Shown: positions 43,209-55,564, counted from the stretch's first letter. The stretch is 64,000 bases of DNA from Armigeres subalbatus (GCF_024139115.2 NC_085141.1:395958042-396022041); one strand, 5' to 3'. The notes: generated by a model not told the origin, from the sequence alone. Made by a program: numbers and translations.

Positions 43209-43607
43209 CAACGTACACACCAGTCAAGCAGTTTGACGAACATTGACTCCGCCCCCAAGAAAACGCTTCGGTTGCTGCTTTGTTTGAACGTGTGTGAAGT
43301 TGTTCGAACAACCATTTCACAGTTGGCGGCTCGGTTGGAAAAAATTAAAACAGTTTGATTTTGGTTTGAGTTGTCGGGGGCGGAGTCAAGGTTCGCCGAA
43401 CACGTTTGAGCATTTGTAGTGAAGTTGCACAAACCCTCATATATTTTTGATGGTTGATGCTCAAGTTGGCGCTTCGGTCGTTCGTGTGTGATATTGTTGG
43501 TCGAATAAATTGATTGTTCGTGCCACTGTTGGTAAAACTTGATAAATGTTTGAATAAACGAGAAGTGGAGTCAATGTTGGTCAAACTGCTTGACCGTGTG
43601 TACGTTC
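43209..43607. mobile_element. About 400-bp MITE with 40-bp TIRs
   Basis: ACGTACACACCAGTCAAGCA at the left, complement of TGCTTGACCGTGTGTACGT at the right. The similarity continues inward through TTTGACGAACATTGACTCC / GGAGTCAATGTTGGTCAAA. An internal GGGGGCGGAGTCAAGGTTCG repeats the subterminal motif. No transposase. Open frames on the minus strand are by-products. Confidence 0.75.
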
Positions 43608-45985
43608 CATAAGGCTTGTTAGTGAAAAAGTGTGATGAAACGCAGATGTCATCTGAAGAGATGAGGGAAAACAGTATACGCGTCAACATCGGTTATGGTG
43701 AAACTAGGATTGCATGCAGATGGACAGTATGTCCATAAGGATTCCCTGGGAAAAAGTATCTGGTGAGATCCTTCTGATTTGGCCTTTCCCACTATTATGC
43801 ACCTTCATTCCTCCAAGGTATTCCATGATCGACACGGTTTCGTGGGAATTTTTTATGATGTAAGTATAATAATAAGAAGCTGAATTCGTAACCAGAGCTT
43901 ACCACATTAACAACCTTTCCTGCATTTGCTTCAATTGCAGTCATTTATAACAACATGTCAAAGATAACTGTAAATTTTCCTTGTTGTGTAAAAGCTTGCT
44001 GTGATCAGCCCCCTGAAACGGCTGTCATCTGCATACAATATGATTGAAGCCGAAAACTTGGTGCTAGCTGTCAAGTTGTGGCTTTAAGCACGGAACACAG
44101 TGACGCATGCGACAATATCGTTCGATGCGAGATTTAATTCGAATAAAATAAATTAAGAAACAGTTTTTTTAAAGTGCTCTATCTAAAATATGTGTCATAA
44201 ATGTATTGCAATTATCTCTATAACTGATTCGTTAATTTCAGATACACATGTTTCGTTATAGCGCAAAAATTATAAGCACTGTATTTGTCACAATAACAAA
44301 TACCAAATTATTAATAATAAAAAAAATTGTCAAGTCTGCATGATACCCATGTCGATATCTTAACGGTTTGATAGATGTCTGAAGAAATTTGACAAATATT
44401 TGGCATTGTGAGAGTGGGCCTTTAATTTCTAATGCATCGTTCTGTTAAAAAACCAAATTTTTGCAAGTAGCAAAAATAAGACTACAAAACCAATTAACTG
44501 ATTTAACAGCAGATTTATTTTTCCTCCAAATTTAAGAACACTATTCTCGTTGGAATCTGAAACAAAATAAAAAAAAAACGCTGGTATCTCCATCAGTTTT
44601 CTGAACATGTTAAATTTTGTTTAAATAAATAAAATAATTATTTCTTTTGCTGCTCAGAATTGCGGCGTAATAGCAAAGTGCATTGATCCAAAAAAACACA
44701 TTTGCGACATGAGCAGTATGGTTTGGTTTCTCGTCAGCTAAAAGAACTTTTTTCCGGTGCATAATCATTGGCAGCTCGATAGTTATTATTTTTAATCTCC
44801 TGACTTTTACGCTAAGTCCATTATGCTCTAAAAACCTATGATTCTGTCAACACACAAATAGTCCAGTTTAAAGCAAAATTTCATCCACTATGCGACATCC
44901 ACTTCCAGTTGGATCAGATCAAATGTAAAGAAAAAAGGTTACAATAGTGTGGGCATAGTGGGCTGAGATTTCTGAAATCTGAAATGGAAATATTCTTCGT
45001 TTTAGAAAGTGCAACACATTTTTAGTCTGTTCAAAAATGAATTTTCAATTTGCACAGGTCATTTGAGCTAAAGCAAAGTCTTAGCTTTCGATTGACATGC
45101 ATCAATGAGAACATTGCAGCGATTTAAATTTGCAATTTCAACATGAACTGATTGTGTTCGTTCTGAGATATTCAATGATGAATGCTTTGAAACGTAACGC
45201 ATTGTAACGCTTGCCTTCTTAAAAAAATTGATTTCATTGACATTCATCCAAATATCGTTATTTTCGAACAGGAAACTTGTTACCATTCGGATGGTTTACC
45301 CTATGTCACCATCACTGAGCGAAGAGTAGAAACAAGAGAAGGAGTCATACTGCTGTTCGGTATGAGCGGCACGAGTTCTCTCCTACATTACTGTTATAAA
45401 ATTCAATAGTTGTTCGTGTTATCAATTTCCAATTAGAATGTTGATTTGCTTATGTAAAAGGATTAATTAGAGTAATTATGCTGTACCATATCACTTATAA
45501 AAATATATATGAACAAAACAGAAATATTATCTAGGCATGCATAAAATGTTCCGAAGAAACGGTCAACTTAAATATTATAGAACACAGTTTGTAAACACTA
45601 GGTACACTTAACATACACAAAATACCAACTAGATCGAATAAAATGGGAAAACTGGATTAAGGGAGCAAAGGCCATGGAACAAGAGGGTATCTATTGGGTC
45701 AGAGCTAGAATAGAAACTCTTTTGCATACGCATTGTGAGCCTGATTGGTCGTTTTGTTAAGATAAAGTTTCAATCAAATTAAAGTGAAAGTATACAGTCT
45801 AAGTCGAAGTGAATAGCTGACAGTTTTGCTAAAGAATCAGGTAAACCATATTGAAACTAAAAGTCGCTTTTAAGTTGCTAAGCGTGCCAAATTATCTTGT
45901 AATAGGACCCATTAAGTCTAAGACTCCGCCATTGAGCGTTGAGCACCTGGTGCTTCCCAGCTTCTGTGACGAGTGTTTAGCCACA
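43608..45985. other. No gene recognised over 2.4 kb
   Basis: AT-rich with many stops in all frames. I see no TIR, tail or target duplication. 45900-45988 is GC-richer and is the left side of the sequence into which the RTE at 46004 inserted. It continues at 49492, and the two halves together (with an AATAATAAAAG signal at 49685) might be an LTR, unproven. Confidence 0.3.
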
Positions 45986-45988
45986 CAT

Positions 45989-46004
45989 ACAAGCTGATCC
46001 CGGC
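45989..46004 (+). repeat. Target-site duplication of the RTE, left
   Basis: ACAAGCTGATCCCGGC, repeated as ACAAGCTGATCCCAGC at 49476-49491. 13 to 16 bp depending on where the element starts. Confidence 0.75.
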
Positions 46005-46069
46005 ACGGCAAATGCTGGGTAAAGCGTACCATTGGTACTTCGCGTACCTGAAGGAATAAAATAGACCCC

Positions 46070-46470
46070 TAGTTACCCGTAATGCTGGGTAGACACCTTT
46101 ACGTGGTGTGTTACGGGGTAAGATCTACCACGGTTACATTGCCAGCTACAGGCAAATCCTGACCCAACGAATACCTTCCTCATTGTCCAACTCCGTGGTA
46201 CTTATGAGGGTGTCGCTAAGTCGGTGGCCTCTCGTTAAGTAAGTACTACATCAACACTTCCTTCCTCTTCCTAGTTACGGTGAAGATGGGCGTGGCCAGG
46301 AGTAGTAATCCTCATGCTTTTGTTATTTTTGTTTAAGACTGGAATCAAGGATCACTCCCCTTCTTGATTTCTGATAGCATTCTAGATAAGGATCTCAAAA
46401 GTAAAACATGAGTATCACTAGTGTCCAATCTACGAATTACACCGTAACAATGCTAATGCTAATGCTAAAT
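46070..46470 (+). mobile_element. 401-bp retroposon with 20-bp target duplication
   Basis: Flanked by GAAGGAATAAAATAGACCCC at 46050-46069 and 46471-46490, exact. It ends in (AATGCT)n-AA. The middle (CACTTCCTTCCTCTTCCTAG … GAAGATGGGCGTGGCCAGG) resembles the body of the elements at 42.5 and 55.9 kb, but the 3' end differs. It is noncoding and SINE-like in size. I see no clear tRNA-like box B. Confidence 0.8.
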
Positions 46471-46904
46471 GAAGGAATAAAATAGACCCCATCTCGCGGT
46501 CCTTAGCCTCTTACCCAGCAACTCCTATCCCTACCTCCCCGCGGTGCTGGCCGGGATACGAGCAACCTTAGGGAAGATCGGGTAACCAACCCCGGTGGGA
46601 GCTATGGTCGTATGCTGACAAGGAAGGGGGGGTTTGCTCCTCTCCGGAGGTGCAAATCTTATTGAGCGTCTGTTCTCCATGTCAGACTCGGCTCACAACA
46701 GCGTCTGTTCTCCATGTTAGGGTCCGAGTGCCAGCGAGGGACTCTAAGTGAAACTGTGCACCATGGTCCACCGGAAATTTAGGGGGTTTGGTGTCAGGCC
46801 CTGCAAGCCAGCCTTTAAAAAATCATAAGCAACGAACAATCAACAAGAGAGTACGGACCGGAACCATCGGCGAAGACCACTGCGACGAAAAGGGACTAGC
46901 GATT

Positions 46905-49438
46905 GGAAACTCGGTTCGTGGAACTGCAAATCTCTCAACTTCATCCGGAGCACACGCATACTCGCCGATGTGCTCAAGGACCGTGGATTCGGCATCGTAG
47001 CGCTGCAGGAGGTTTGTTGGAAGGGATCAATGGTGCGAACGTTTAGAGGTAATCATACCATCTACCAGAGCTGCGGCAACACACACGAGCTGGGAACAGC
47101 TTTCATAGTGATGGGCGATATGCAAAGGCGCGTGATCGGGTGGTGGCCGATCAATGAAAGAATGTGCAGGTTGAGGATCAAAGGCCGGTTCTTCAACTTC
47201 AGCATAATCAACGTCCATAGCCCACACTCCGGAAGCACTGATGATGATAAGGACGCATTCTACGCGCAGCTGGAACGTGAGTACGACAGCTGCCCAAGCC
47301 ACGACGTCAAAATCATCATAGGAGATTTGAACGCTCAGGTTGGCCAAGAGGAGGAGTTTAGACCGACTATTGGAAAGTTCAGCGCTCACCGGCTGACGAA
47401 CGAAAACGGCCTACGACTAATTGATTTCGCCGCCTCCAAGAATATGGCCATTCGCAGCACCTACTTCCAACACAGCCTGCCGTATCGGTACACCTGGAGA
47501 TCACCACTGCAGACAGAATCACAAATCGACCACGTTCTGATTGATGGACGGCACTTCTCCGACATTATCGACGTCAGGACATATCGTGGCGCTAACATCG
47601 ACTCTGACCACTATCTGGTGATGGTTAAACTGCGCCCAAAACTATCCGTCATCAACAATGTTCGGTACCGACGACCGCCGCGGTACGACCTAGAGCGACT
47701 GAAGCAACCTGATGTCGCCACTGCATACGCGCAGCATCTCGAGGCAGCGTTGCCGGAAGAGGGTGAGCTCGATGGGGCCCCTCTTGAGGACTGAACCTCT
47801 TGACGGACGAACGTGTGGTGATCGAAAGGTGGAAGCAGCACTACGAGGAACATCTGAATGGCGCTGAGAGTACAGGCAGTGAAAGTCAAGGCAGCGGAGG
47901 AGATGGAAGCCAACCAGCCCCCACCTTGAGGGAAGTTAAGGATGCCATTCAACAGCTAAAGACCAATAAAGCAGCTGGTAAGGATGGTATCGGAGCTGAG
48001 CTCATCAAGATGGGCCCGGAAAAGCTGGCCACTTGCCTGCACAAACTGATAGTCAGAATCTGGGAAACCGAACAGCTACCGGAGGAGTGGAAGGAAGGGG
48101 TTATATGCCCCATCTACAAGAAAGGCGACAAACTGGAGTGTGAGAACTTTCGAGCGACCACCATCCTTAATGCCGCCTACAAAGTGATATCCCAGATCAT
48201 CTTCCGTCGTCTGTCACCATTAGTGAACGAGTTTGTGGGAAGTTATCAAGCCGGCTTCGTTGACGGCCGCTCGACAACGGACCAGATCTTTACTGTACGG
48301 CAAATCCTTCAAAAATGCCGTGAATACCAGGTCCCAACGCACCATCTGTTCGTTGATTTCAAGGCGGCATACGACAGTATAGACCGCGTAGAGCTATGGA
48401 AAATTATGGACGAGAACAGCTTCCTGGGAAGCTTACCAGACTGATCAAAGCAACGGTGGATGGTGTGCAAAACTGTGTGAAGATTTCGGGCGAACACTCC
48501 AGTTCGTTCGAATCGCGCCGGGGACTAAGACAAGGTGATGGACTTTCGTGCCTGTTGTTCAACATTGCGCTAGAAGGTGTTATGCGGAGAGCCGGGTGTA
48601 ACAGCCGGGGTACGATTTTCAACAGATCCAGTCAATTTATTTGCTTCGCGGATGACATGGACATTGTCGGCCGAACATTTGCAAAGGTGGCAGAACTGTA
48701 CACCCGCCTGAAACGTGAAGCAACAAAAGTTGGACTGGTGGTGAATGCGTCAAAGACAAAGTACATGCTTGTGGGCGGAACCGAGCGCGACAGGGCCCGC
48801 CTGGGAAGCAGTGTTACGATAGACGGGGATACCTTCGAGGTGGTCGAGGAATTCGTCTACCTCGGATCCTTGCTAACGGCTGACAACAACGTTAGTCGTG
48901 AAATATGAAGGCGCATCATCTGTGGAAGTCGGGCCTACTACGGGCTCCAGAATAAACTGCGGTCGAAAAAGATTCGCCACCGCACCAAATGTGTCATGTA
49001 CAAGACGTTAATAAGACCGGTTGTCCTCTACGGACATGAAACATGGACAATGCTCGAGGAGGACTTCAAGCACTCGGAGTATTCGAGAGACGGGTGCTTA
49101 GGACCATCTTTGGCGGTGTGCAAGAAGACGGTGTGTGGCGGCGAAGAATGAACCATGAGCTCGCCCAACTCTACGGCGAACCCAGTATCCAGAAGGTAGC
49201 TAAAGCCGGAAGGGTACGATGGGCAGGACATGTTGCAAGAATGCCGGACAGCAACCCTGCAAAGATGGTGTTCGCTTCAGATCCGGCAGGTACGAGACGG
49301 CGTGGAGCGCAGAGAGCGAGATGGGCAGACCAGGTGCAGAACGACTTGGCGAGCGTGGGGCGTATCCGAGGATGGAGAGATGCGGCCTCGAACCGTGCAT
49401 TGTGGCGTCAAATTGTTGATTCAGTGTTATCTGTTTAG
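46905..49438 (+). pseudogene. RTE endonuclease-reverse transcriptase, broken
   Basis: The endonuclease starts at LGSWNCKSLNFIRSTRILAD (about 46909). It has the catalytic GIVALQEVCW (Glu), IIIGDLNAQVG (Asp/Asn) and IDSDHYLVMVKL (Asp-His). At 47794 a deletion removes the linker region that copy 1 still has. The reverse transcriptase follows: AGKDGIGAELIKMGPEKL, VICPIYKKGDKLECENFRAT, HHLFVDFKAAYDSIDRVELW. A frameshift near 48420 is followed by RGLRQGDGLSCLLFNIALEG, the active site FADDMDIVG (about 48646) and EEFVYLGSLLTADNNVSREI. A stop at 48906 precedes the C-terminal part (RVRWAGHVARMPDSNPAKMV … GWRDAASNRALWRQIVDSVL, stop at 49436). Three lesions only, so it is the better-preserved of the two copies. 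Confidence 0.9.
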
Positions 49439-49491
49439 ATGTTAACTAAATAAATGAAATGAATGAAATGAAATGACAAGCTGATCCCAGC

Positions 49492-51505
49492 TTTATCCTC
49501 AGGACCAAAACGCTGAGTGTTGCACTGCTTCTTGAATACGAGGCTCCCGTGTTTAGTGACAACGCTGAAACCGAAGCCATACGGCAATCGCATCCCAACG
49601 TTCATCAAACCCCCGATCATCTAGCTACAAGCCGGCCGGCCAACTTAACTACACCACACACATTTACACTTATCCGTGAGTAGAATAATAAAAGATGATA
49701 AACGAAGACCAATAGTGTTGTTTCGCATTTTGATCAGCCACAGTCTCCCTTGTCTAAGCCGACCCTGAGAAAAGAGGGGGGTGTAGCCCACCCCAGACGA
49801 CTTCCGTGGCTTGACCAGAAGTCAGGGTTTTAGACAAAGCCCCTCTGGCTGCGTCAAAGATCAGTAATTGTTACTCCCCAGCTAACAAACCAGTTAAACA
49901 CATTCGCAGCAATCTTATTTGCATAAAGACCATGCGGGGTTTAGCAGCGGCATTGAATTTAGTTCAGATATCAATAAAATGTTAACAGGAGTGTCTAAAA
50001 TATGTAGGGGTCCAAATCAAGTCGGTCCAAATCAAGAACAGCACTAGCGCCACACCAACAAACGATGGCTTCAAAAACTAGTGCTTGTTTCACGGGGTTG
50101 GCTGTGATGTTTTGAAAGTCGTATACACGCAAAACCTGGATCTACCCAAAATTATATCAAAGTGACCCAGATTCGGCAAAACCGTGGTTACTCTAATATG
50201 GGTAAGGGTACCTTGACTCGAATCTGAGTAACCGTACAAGCTGGGTAACCGGTACCCAGCTCTTTTCGCTCCAGAAAATTATCATTGTGTAAAAAAATAT
50301 TAAATAAAACAAATTCCCCAACGCAAATCATTTGCCGGCTGTGCCGACAATGCTTCACCATTATGAATTCAACACTTCTTACCTGTTTCTTGCTGCATTC
50401 TGGGAAAATTCCTAACTTTGACGCCGGTCGACGCCATGTTGATACATCCGAAAATGTTCAAGTCCCCAGTTAACTAGATTTCGGGTTCGTCTGACTCAGA
50501 TCCATTTTGTTGACATACCTAGATTTTGACAACTTATAATATCAGAAAAATCCGGGTACAAACGACCCAGCAACTGAGTTATTTCAGGTTAGCGTGTGAA
50601 CTGACAAAACTAACCGTGCTCCGAAGCAAAACAGAGAAAATAACTATCAAATTTTAACTTAAAGTAAATTGAATAGGTAAAATGGTTCGCACCAAAAAAT
50701 AATCATTTACTAAGCAAATCATGTCGGTTCAGAAATAGGACTTTTTCAAAAGTTAGTACTTTTCTACTTGTCAAAATGTTCCATCAGTTTCAAGTTGCAA
50801 CTTTCAACTGCAATGGATGGGAAATAAATAAACTCAGTCCAGGAAATTGAACTTCTACATAGGTTTCTTTTCTTAATAATTTCGGTGCAAAATTACATGT
50901 AGCAAGTAAGTATTATCGATTTTATAGCATTAATTATGTGCGCACTATATAACATTGCTTTTTTTTTTAGGCGAGTTCTACTTAGTAAACCAATTTCCGT
51001 AATCATAAATCCAGCCTAGTTTCTTGAAGCGATTAACATATAAATAATTGTGTTGAAAACATTTACAATTCCCATTTTCTATTAATAGTCTTTCAAAGGT
51101 GATTATAATACTGGAATTCTCCAAACATCAGCAGGATCTATGCGGAAAGCATGTCTCATGGTTAGATAACCATCGTAGTGGCGCAAAGCAGCTAGGAAGG
51201 ATCTCATCATCGATGTGGTTTGTTATGCAAAACAATAAAGGTATATTTCCCATAAATATTTAAAAAAAAAAGCTCATTTTGTTTGTAAAAATGGGAAATG
51301 AACACGATACAAGGTTCACACTTGTTTATATGTAGGAAATATAAACACGGTTCCATATTAGAAAATATACTATGTGACTATAGATGTGCATTTGATCACC
51401 AGCATTAACTGGATCACATATGCCATATAAGTTTCGTATTAATTATTTATTACTATGTCTCAAACTCGATTTGTTCAATTACACGACATGTAATGAAAAT
51501 GTAAT
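49492..51505. other. Unassigned; possible LTR remnant and degenerate inverted repeats
   Basis: 49492-49880 has AATAATAAAAG and GC-rich phrases (GGGGTGTAGCCCACCCCAGA) like an LTR, but no partner copy is in the window. At 50125-50600 an imperfect inverted pair (ACACGCAAAACCTGG … CAGGTTAGCGTGTGA) suggests an old TIR element. The rest is AT-rich. No gene recognised. Confidence 0.3.
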
Positions 51506-51514
51506 GTAATGTAA

Positions 51515-51622
51515 AAATGTAATGGAGGGGAACCACTTCCTTCAGTGGGGTTTGATCCCACGAAACCAGTACGCTGAACAGGTGCTTTCCCTATTAAGCT
51601 GTGAAGGACCTCCGGTGTCCTA
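51515..51622 (-). mobile_element. tRNA-derived SINE fragment
   Basis: On the minus strand it reads CGGAGGTCCTTCACAGCTTA then ATAGGG (box-A-like AGCTTAATAGGG). GTGGGATCAAACCCC (box-B-like) and GAAGTGGTTCCCCTCC follow. The tail is built of ATTACATTTTT words. The 3' half is homologous to the arms of the palindrome at 53584-53824. It is distinct from Feilai. Confidence 0.6.
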
Positions 51623-51629
51623 TGCAACG

Positions 51630-52580
51630 CTGAAGGCTACTGATGAGATCAAATTTCCAACACCAGGCACGTAGCCGAATTCTCGTAATCGTAAACCAAC
51701 TCTTTCACACGTGTTGTTTTGCGCAATGCCTACCCAGGGTTGTAAATATTCGGCAGCACTGGATGAAGGTGATGTTTTTTTATTTCATTTTTTTATTTTC
51801 TTCCTGCTTTGAAATCAACCTCACATTCCCGGAGAGGCAGAAAAGTAAACAACAGAACTCACATCACCCACTGCGCCGCGAAGATGAAATTTACCACAGC
51901 AAAATGTACACATTCACCCAGCAAATTGAAAAAATTCACCACGCGTTTAAATAGGCCACTCACAGTCATACGGTAAGGCGCGAACTGAGCAGCATGTCAG
52001 AGCGACTTGTGAGTGGCTGAATGCGAGATTGAATGGTCGGTGTTGGAAATGATTTTTCGGCTGCACTCAGTCGCACTCACCACGGCGGCGAGGAAGGCGA
52101 CTGCAGATTATACTGAGATTTATGTTTTTCACTGCATTGACTGTGAAATATTTCTACCCTGTGCCTACCGATTAGGATGAGTATTCCTAGTTATGTCTGG
52201 TATCCACACACAACTTCATCAGCAGGGTTGTGTGATCGTACCAGTATGAGCGTCAGTTCCCATCTCGACCACATAAGCGAGGAAAGAGATCGCCACTCGA
52301 GTTCAGTACAATCAAAGTTAATTGCCTACATTCAGGGTATAAGCCACCCAGAGTGGAAATTAATTACTATGTCTGAAATTTTTATTAGTTATGTTATCCA
52401 AGGTTTCGCATCTATTCATTACTGCGTGTCAATTAAACCTGTTATTAGCTTCGTGCTGAAATAAATAATTTCGGATCACATTATTGTACATATTGAGTTT
52501 AAGAAAGAAAATCGACAGATTGTGATTACTCCTGAATTCATTGAAGTTTATTACACGTTTCATTGAAGAAATATCATATA
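51630..52580. other. No supported gene
   Basis: 51955-52110 is GC-richer, with repeated GTGAGTG/CACTCAC words in both orientations. No motif-bearing frame found. Confidence 0.35.
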
Positions 52581-52587
52581 GCATTAT

Positions 52588-52833
52588 TTAGGATTCATAC
52601 GCCAGTGTTTTCCAATCGTACAACGTTGGTATGATTGTTTCAAAAATACTCTTATTAAGCTCAACCAGCAAGATCGAATCGAGTATTTTTTTCCCCGAAA
52701 GTCCGGTTCTCAGATCAGATAGAACCAGCGCTAGATCACTGAACAACCTTTCTACTGAAACTTGCGTGGACGGAACTGCATATACAATGGTTGCAATGGC
52801 ATATAGTTCTGCGTGGCTATGCTTTCTTGCCAA
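52588..52833 (-). pseudogene. hAT transposase C-terminal (dimerisation) fragment
   Basis: KHSHAELYAIATIVYAVPST then QVSVERLFSDLALVLSDLR then TGLSGKKILDSILLVELNK. This fits the hAT dimerisation domain (P.La..A...l..p.tsv.vERlFS.....l...R..L.......iL...N). In full transposases this domain closes the RNase-H-like catalytic fold. Only the C-terminal ~80 residues remain; nothing of the catalytic DDE part is visible upstream on the minus strand. Confidence 0.75.
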
Positions 52834-52889
52834 CCAATGATGCTATACATTATGCGTATGTAGTTGGCGTGGCTCTACTTCAAGTTGTC

Positions 52890-53125
52890 TTAGGGTCTGT
52901 CTCATTTGGAGAATTAAACTTAAAAGTGACAGTTCGAAAATTAAAAAAACACCCCGTTATAAGAATGGCTGGTGCTACCCAGCAATTCCAATAAGACATC
53001 AATGGAAAATGATTCGATATCTGTCAAAAGTAATCTTGCTCTGCAAGCAGGGTTATTCGATAATTATTGAAATGTCACTTTTAAGTTTAATTTCAGTTTA
53101 ATTATCCAATTGAGACAGACCCTTA
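52890..53125. mobile_element. 236-bp palindromic MITE, TTAGGGTCTGTCTC ends
   Basis: TTAGGGTCTGTCTCATTTGG … AACTTAAAAGTGACA at the left is mirrored by TGTCACTTTTAAGTTTAATT … AATTGAGACAGACCCTTA at the right. TTA flanks both sides. No coding capacity. Confidence 0.75.
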
Positions 53126-53129
53126 GTTG

Positions 53130-53583
53130 CTTGTGGAATGCAGAATCATTCGGAACCGACACGTTTCACTTCGAACCACCGAACAGTCTTGTTATATAGT
53201 CATCCAGCATGTCTGTACTAGGATTATCGTATTTCTGTGAAGTTGTTGTAGCGGGAATATGCGGAGGAACAACGGAAGAAGAAAGAAGAGGATCTGAGAG
53301 AACAAGCAAAGTACGCGGCTCGCAAAAAAGCGTGAAAAAAAAATTGTTATTATGATAACATTGTTATTTCATATGCTTCTCGGCTCCGTAGAGTTTTATA
53401 TAAAACAAATGAGCCTCAAATGAACGCATTAGAAAAAAACGGCCAAACGGCCAGTTTTGAAAATATCAGTACCCTGTGTGTTTTTTTGTTGGCGCATAAG
53501 GGTTAAATTACGCGACATAAAATTGATTTCAATCATAGGTAATTGCCTATTTCCGGGGATTAAACCACCCGACTTGGACGTTA
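53130..53583. other. No supported feature
   Basis: AT-rich, with a purine-rich run at 53262-53345. Nothing recognised. Confidence 0.35.
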
Positions 53584-53824
53584 ATTTACAAAGTTATGAA
53601 AACTCATATGTGAATATGTACGTTATTTGGAAGATATTGATTTGAAAAATGTATTGGAGGTAACCACTTTCCCTTCGATGGGACTCGAACCCATGACCCA
53701 TGACTGTAGGGTCATGGGTTCGAGTCCCATCGAAGGGAAAGTGGTTACCTCCAATACATTTTTCAAATCAATATCTTCCACATAACGTACATATTCACAT
53801 ATGAGTTTTCATAACTTTGTAAAT
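53584..53824. repeat. 241-bp near-perfect palindrome
   Basis: Arms 53584-53699 and 53709-53824 are reverse complements over 116 bp with a single mismatch (53627/53781) around a 9-base loop, ATGACTGTA. The inner ~58 bp of each arm is the 3' half of a tRNA-derived SINE, including GGTTCGAGTCCC. The outer half (TATGAAAACTCATATGTGAA …) is non-SINE flank, so the inversion duplicated flanking DNA too. Confidence 0.95.
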
Positions 53825-53829
53825 AAAAT

Positions 53830-54910
53830 TGATGTCAAGGCTAAACACTATTTTTTTGTAGTCAGTTTTTATTATTAATGAAATTGATTCAAGTTTGAGT
53901 GAAGGCAGGTGAGCGTACGGCGCTTGAATATTATTTAATTTTTCGACCAAAAGATATAAACAAACAGCAATTGGCACCAATACATAACCAATTGCCTACT
54001 TCCATATCTAGTTGACAAGTGGAACAAATTTCTGGATATTAATATTAATTGCTATGCTAATAAAAGAGAGATGGACCTGTTACTTGAATATCAAAACCAC
54101 TGAGTTTGTGGTAATATCTGTTATATTTAGTGAGCTAAAGTGTAGAGCTAAATCTGCGTTTAAGCGCAATTATTCATTATTTTTATCTTTCAATTTGGTG
54201 CTATTTTTCCCTAACTATCTGATGCCATCTAAAATTGTAGAAAATCTCAATCATATGGATAATATTCATAATTGTCGGAAAACGTATGAGGCAAAATTCC
54301 TTTTAGCTGGCAGTTCTTAGAGAACAACGTACCATGCGTCGGCGAATAAGCATTCTGGTATGGACGGTGCGTGGAGACGCGTAGTACATTGTAGGTTTGT
54401 CCCACTAGGGCGTTTTGCCTTTTTGAAAAATTTCGGGTTTTCCTACTTTTATGTTGACATTTTTTTCGCCTAACCTACATAATTTTAGGTCTAGTTTTGT
54501 TACGGCCATGCTAAATACGGTAAATATGAAGGAATACCCAAAAGGCGTTTTGCCTCAGGGGGCGTTTTGGGGCTTCTTCTCCTAATTATTTTTAATTCAA
54601 TGGCAGCCATGGGTACTTCATTTTTGACTGAGAGAGTGGACTACTAGATTGTATAGTTTCATGTTGACGATCATAACAATTAACAGTGCTGGTAAAAAGT
54701 GTCAGCAAAAGACAAGCATGGTTTATATATCAGTACAATTTGAATTGGGTTGTTTATGGGTATAGATATTTTTACATACTGTGAATCTGCAAGAAAAACT
54801 AAGCCAAACTCCAATTTTTCAGAATTTTTGGAGCTTCGGAACTATTTTTAATTTGCATTTAAAATTTATTTGGAACTAAAAATTTGTTCTTATGCTGCAT
54901 ATGTCAACTG
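53830..54910. other. No supported gene
   Basis: AT-rich. AATTGCCTA(T/C)TTCC occurs at 53540 and 53990, on either side of the palindrome. GGCGTTTTGCC-type words repeat at 54410-54565. No motif-bearing frame. Confidence 0.35.
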
Positions 54911-54914
54911 TCAT

Positions 54915-55255
54915 TGTTTGTTGAAAGTGTTGCGTACCATCTATGGTGGGGTGCAGATGGCGGACGGTACGTGGAGGAGGCGAATGAACCACGAGTTGCA
55001 TCAGCTGTTGGGAGAATCATCCATCGTTCACACCGCGAAAATCGGAAGACTGCGGTGGGCCGGGCACGTAGCCAGAATGTCGGACAGTAATCCGGTGAAA
55101 ATGGTTCTCGACAATGATCCGACGGGATCAGGTGGAGGACGATTTGCGGACCCTCCGCAGACTGCGTGGTTGGCGAAGTGCAGCCATGGACCGACCTGAA
55201 TGGAGAAGACTTTTATGTGCAGCACAGGCCACCCGGGCTTAGTCTGATAATAAAT
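54915..55255 (+). pseudogene. RTE-type LINE C-terminal fragment
   Basis: VLRTIYGGVQMADGTWRRRM, NHELHQLLGE, KIGRLRWAGHVARMSDSNPV. These match the C-terminal region of the RTE at 49080-49290 but are clearly diverged, so a different RTE family. A frameshift occurs near 55130. It is strongly 5'-truncated; a short AATAAATAAATAATT tail is at 55246-55260. Confidence 0.8.
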
Positions 55256-55564
55256 AAATAATTGTTTGCTGAACAAAAATGGTTGACGCACAAAACAAAT
55301 ATAAGGCTGACGCACAAAATTCAAATTCAGATCAGAAAAGCATGCTCTTTATTTCAAATAAACTCATAAGGGTAAGAGACCCAATAGTGGAGAAACTAAG
55401 CACGTTCCAACACTAATTTCTCGATTACTTCTAATCTATATTTCATTTCACTTACCTTGAGAGTGCATCCGAAAGCTCATTATCTCTATTTTATCCAGAG
55501 CGTGCCATAATTGCATCAAAATCCTTTTTTGTTACCTGAAATCAATCCTCCAATTATTGGTGCA

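Larger units (their letters stand above)
46005..49475 (+). mobile_element. RTE-type LINE copy 2, near full length
   Basis: Bounded by a 13-16 bp target duplication and ending in an AAATGAAATG-type tail (49449-49475). It has a 5' UTR of several hundred bases interrupted by a 401-bp retroposon (46070-46470). The remaining element is about 3.07 kb, close to the usual RTE size once a ~380-bp internal deletion at 47794 is allowed for. A JAM1-like mosquito RTE is my best guess for the family. Confidence 0.85.

Noticed and set aside
43133..43689. Minus-strand frames of 99 and 114 codons
   Set aside because: They are contained in, or overlap, a MITE with 40-bp TIRs and have no protein motif.
49492..49880. 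A solo LTR
   Set aside because: AATAATAAAAG and a plausible LTR-like composition, but no TG..CA boundaries, target duplication or second copy could be shown.
52631..52994. Plus-strand frames opposite the hAT fragment
   Set aside because: They are antisense to a minus-strand frame with clear hAT dimerisation motifs.
53640..53770. A tRNA gene (GGTTCGAGTCCC T-arm)
   Set aside because: Only the T-arm half is present, in two opposed copies. There is no D-arm, anticodon arm or acceptor pairing. It is the 3' half of a tRNA-derived SINE.
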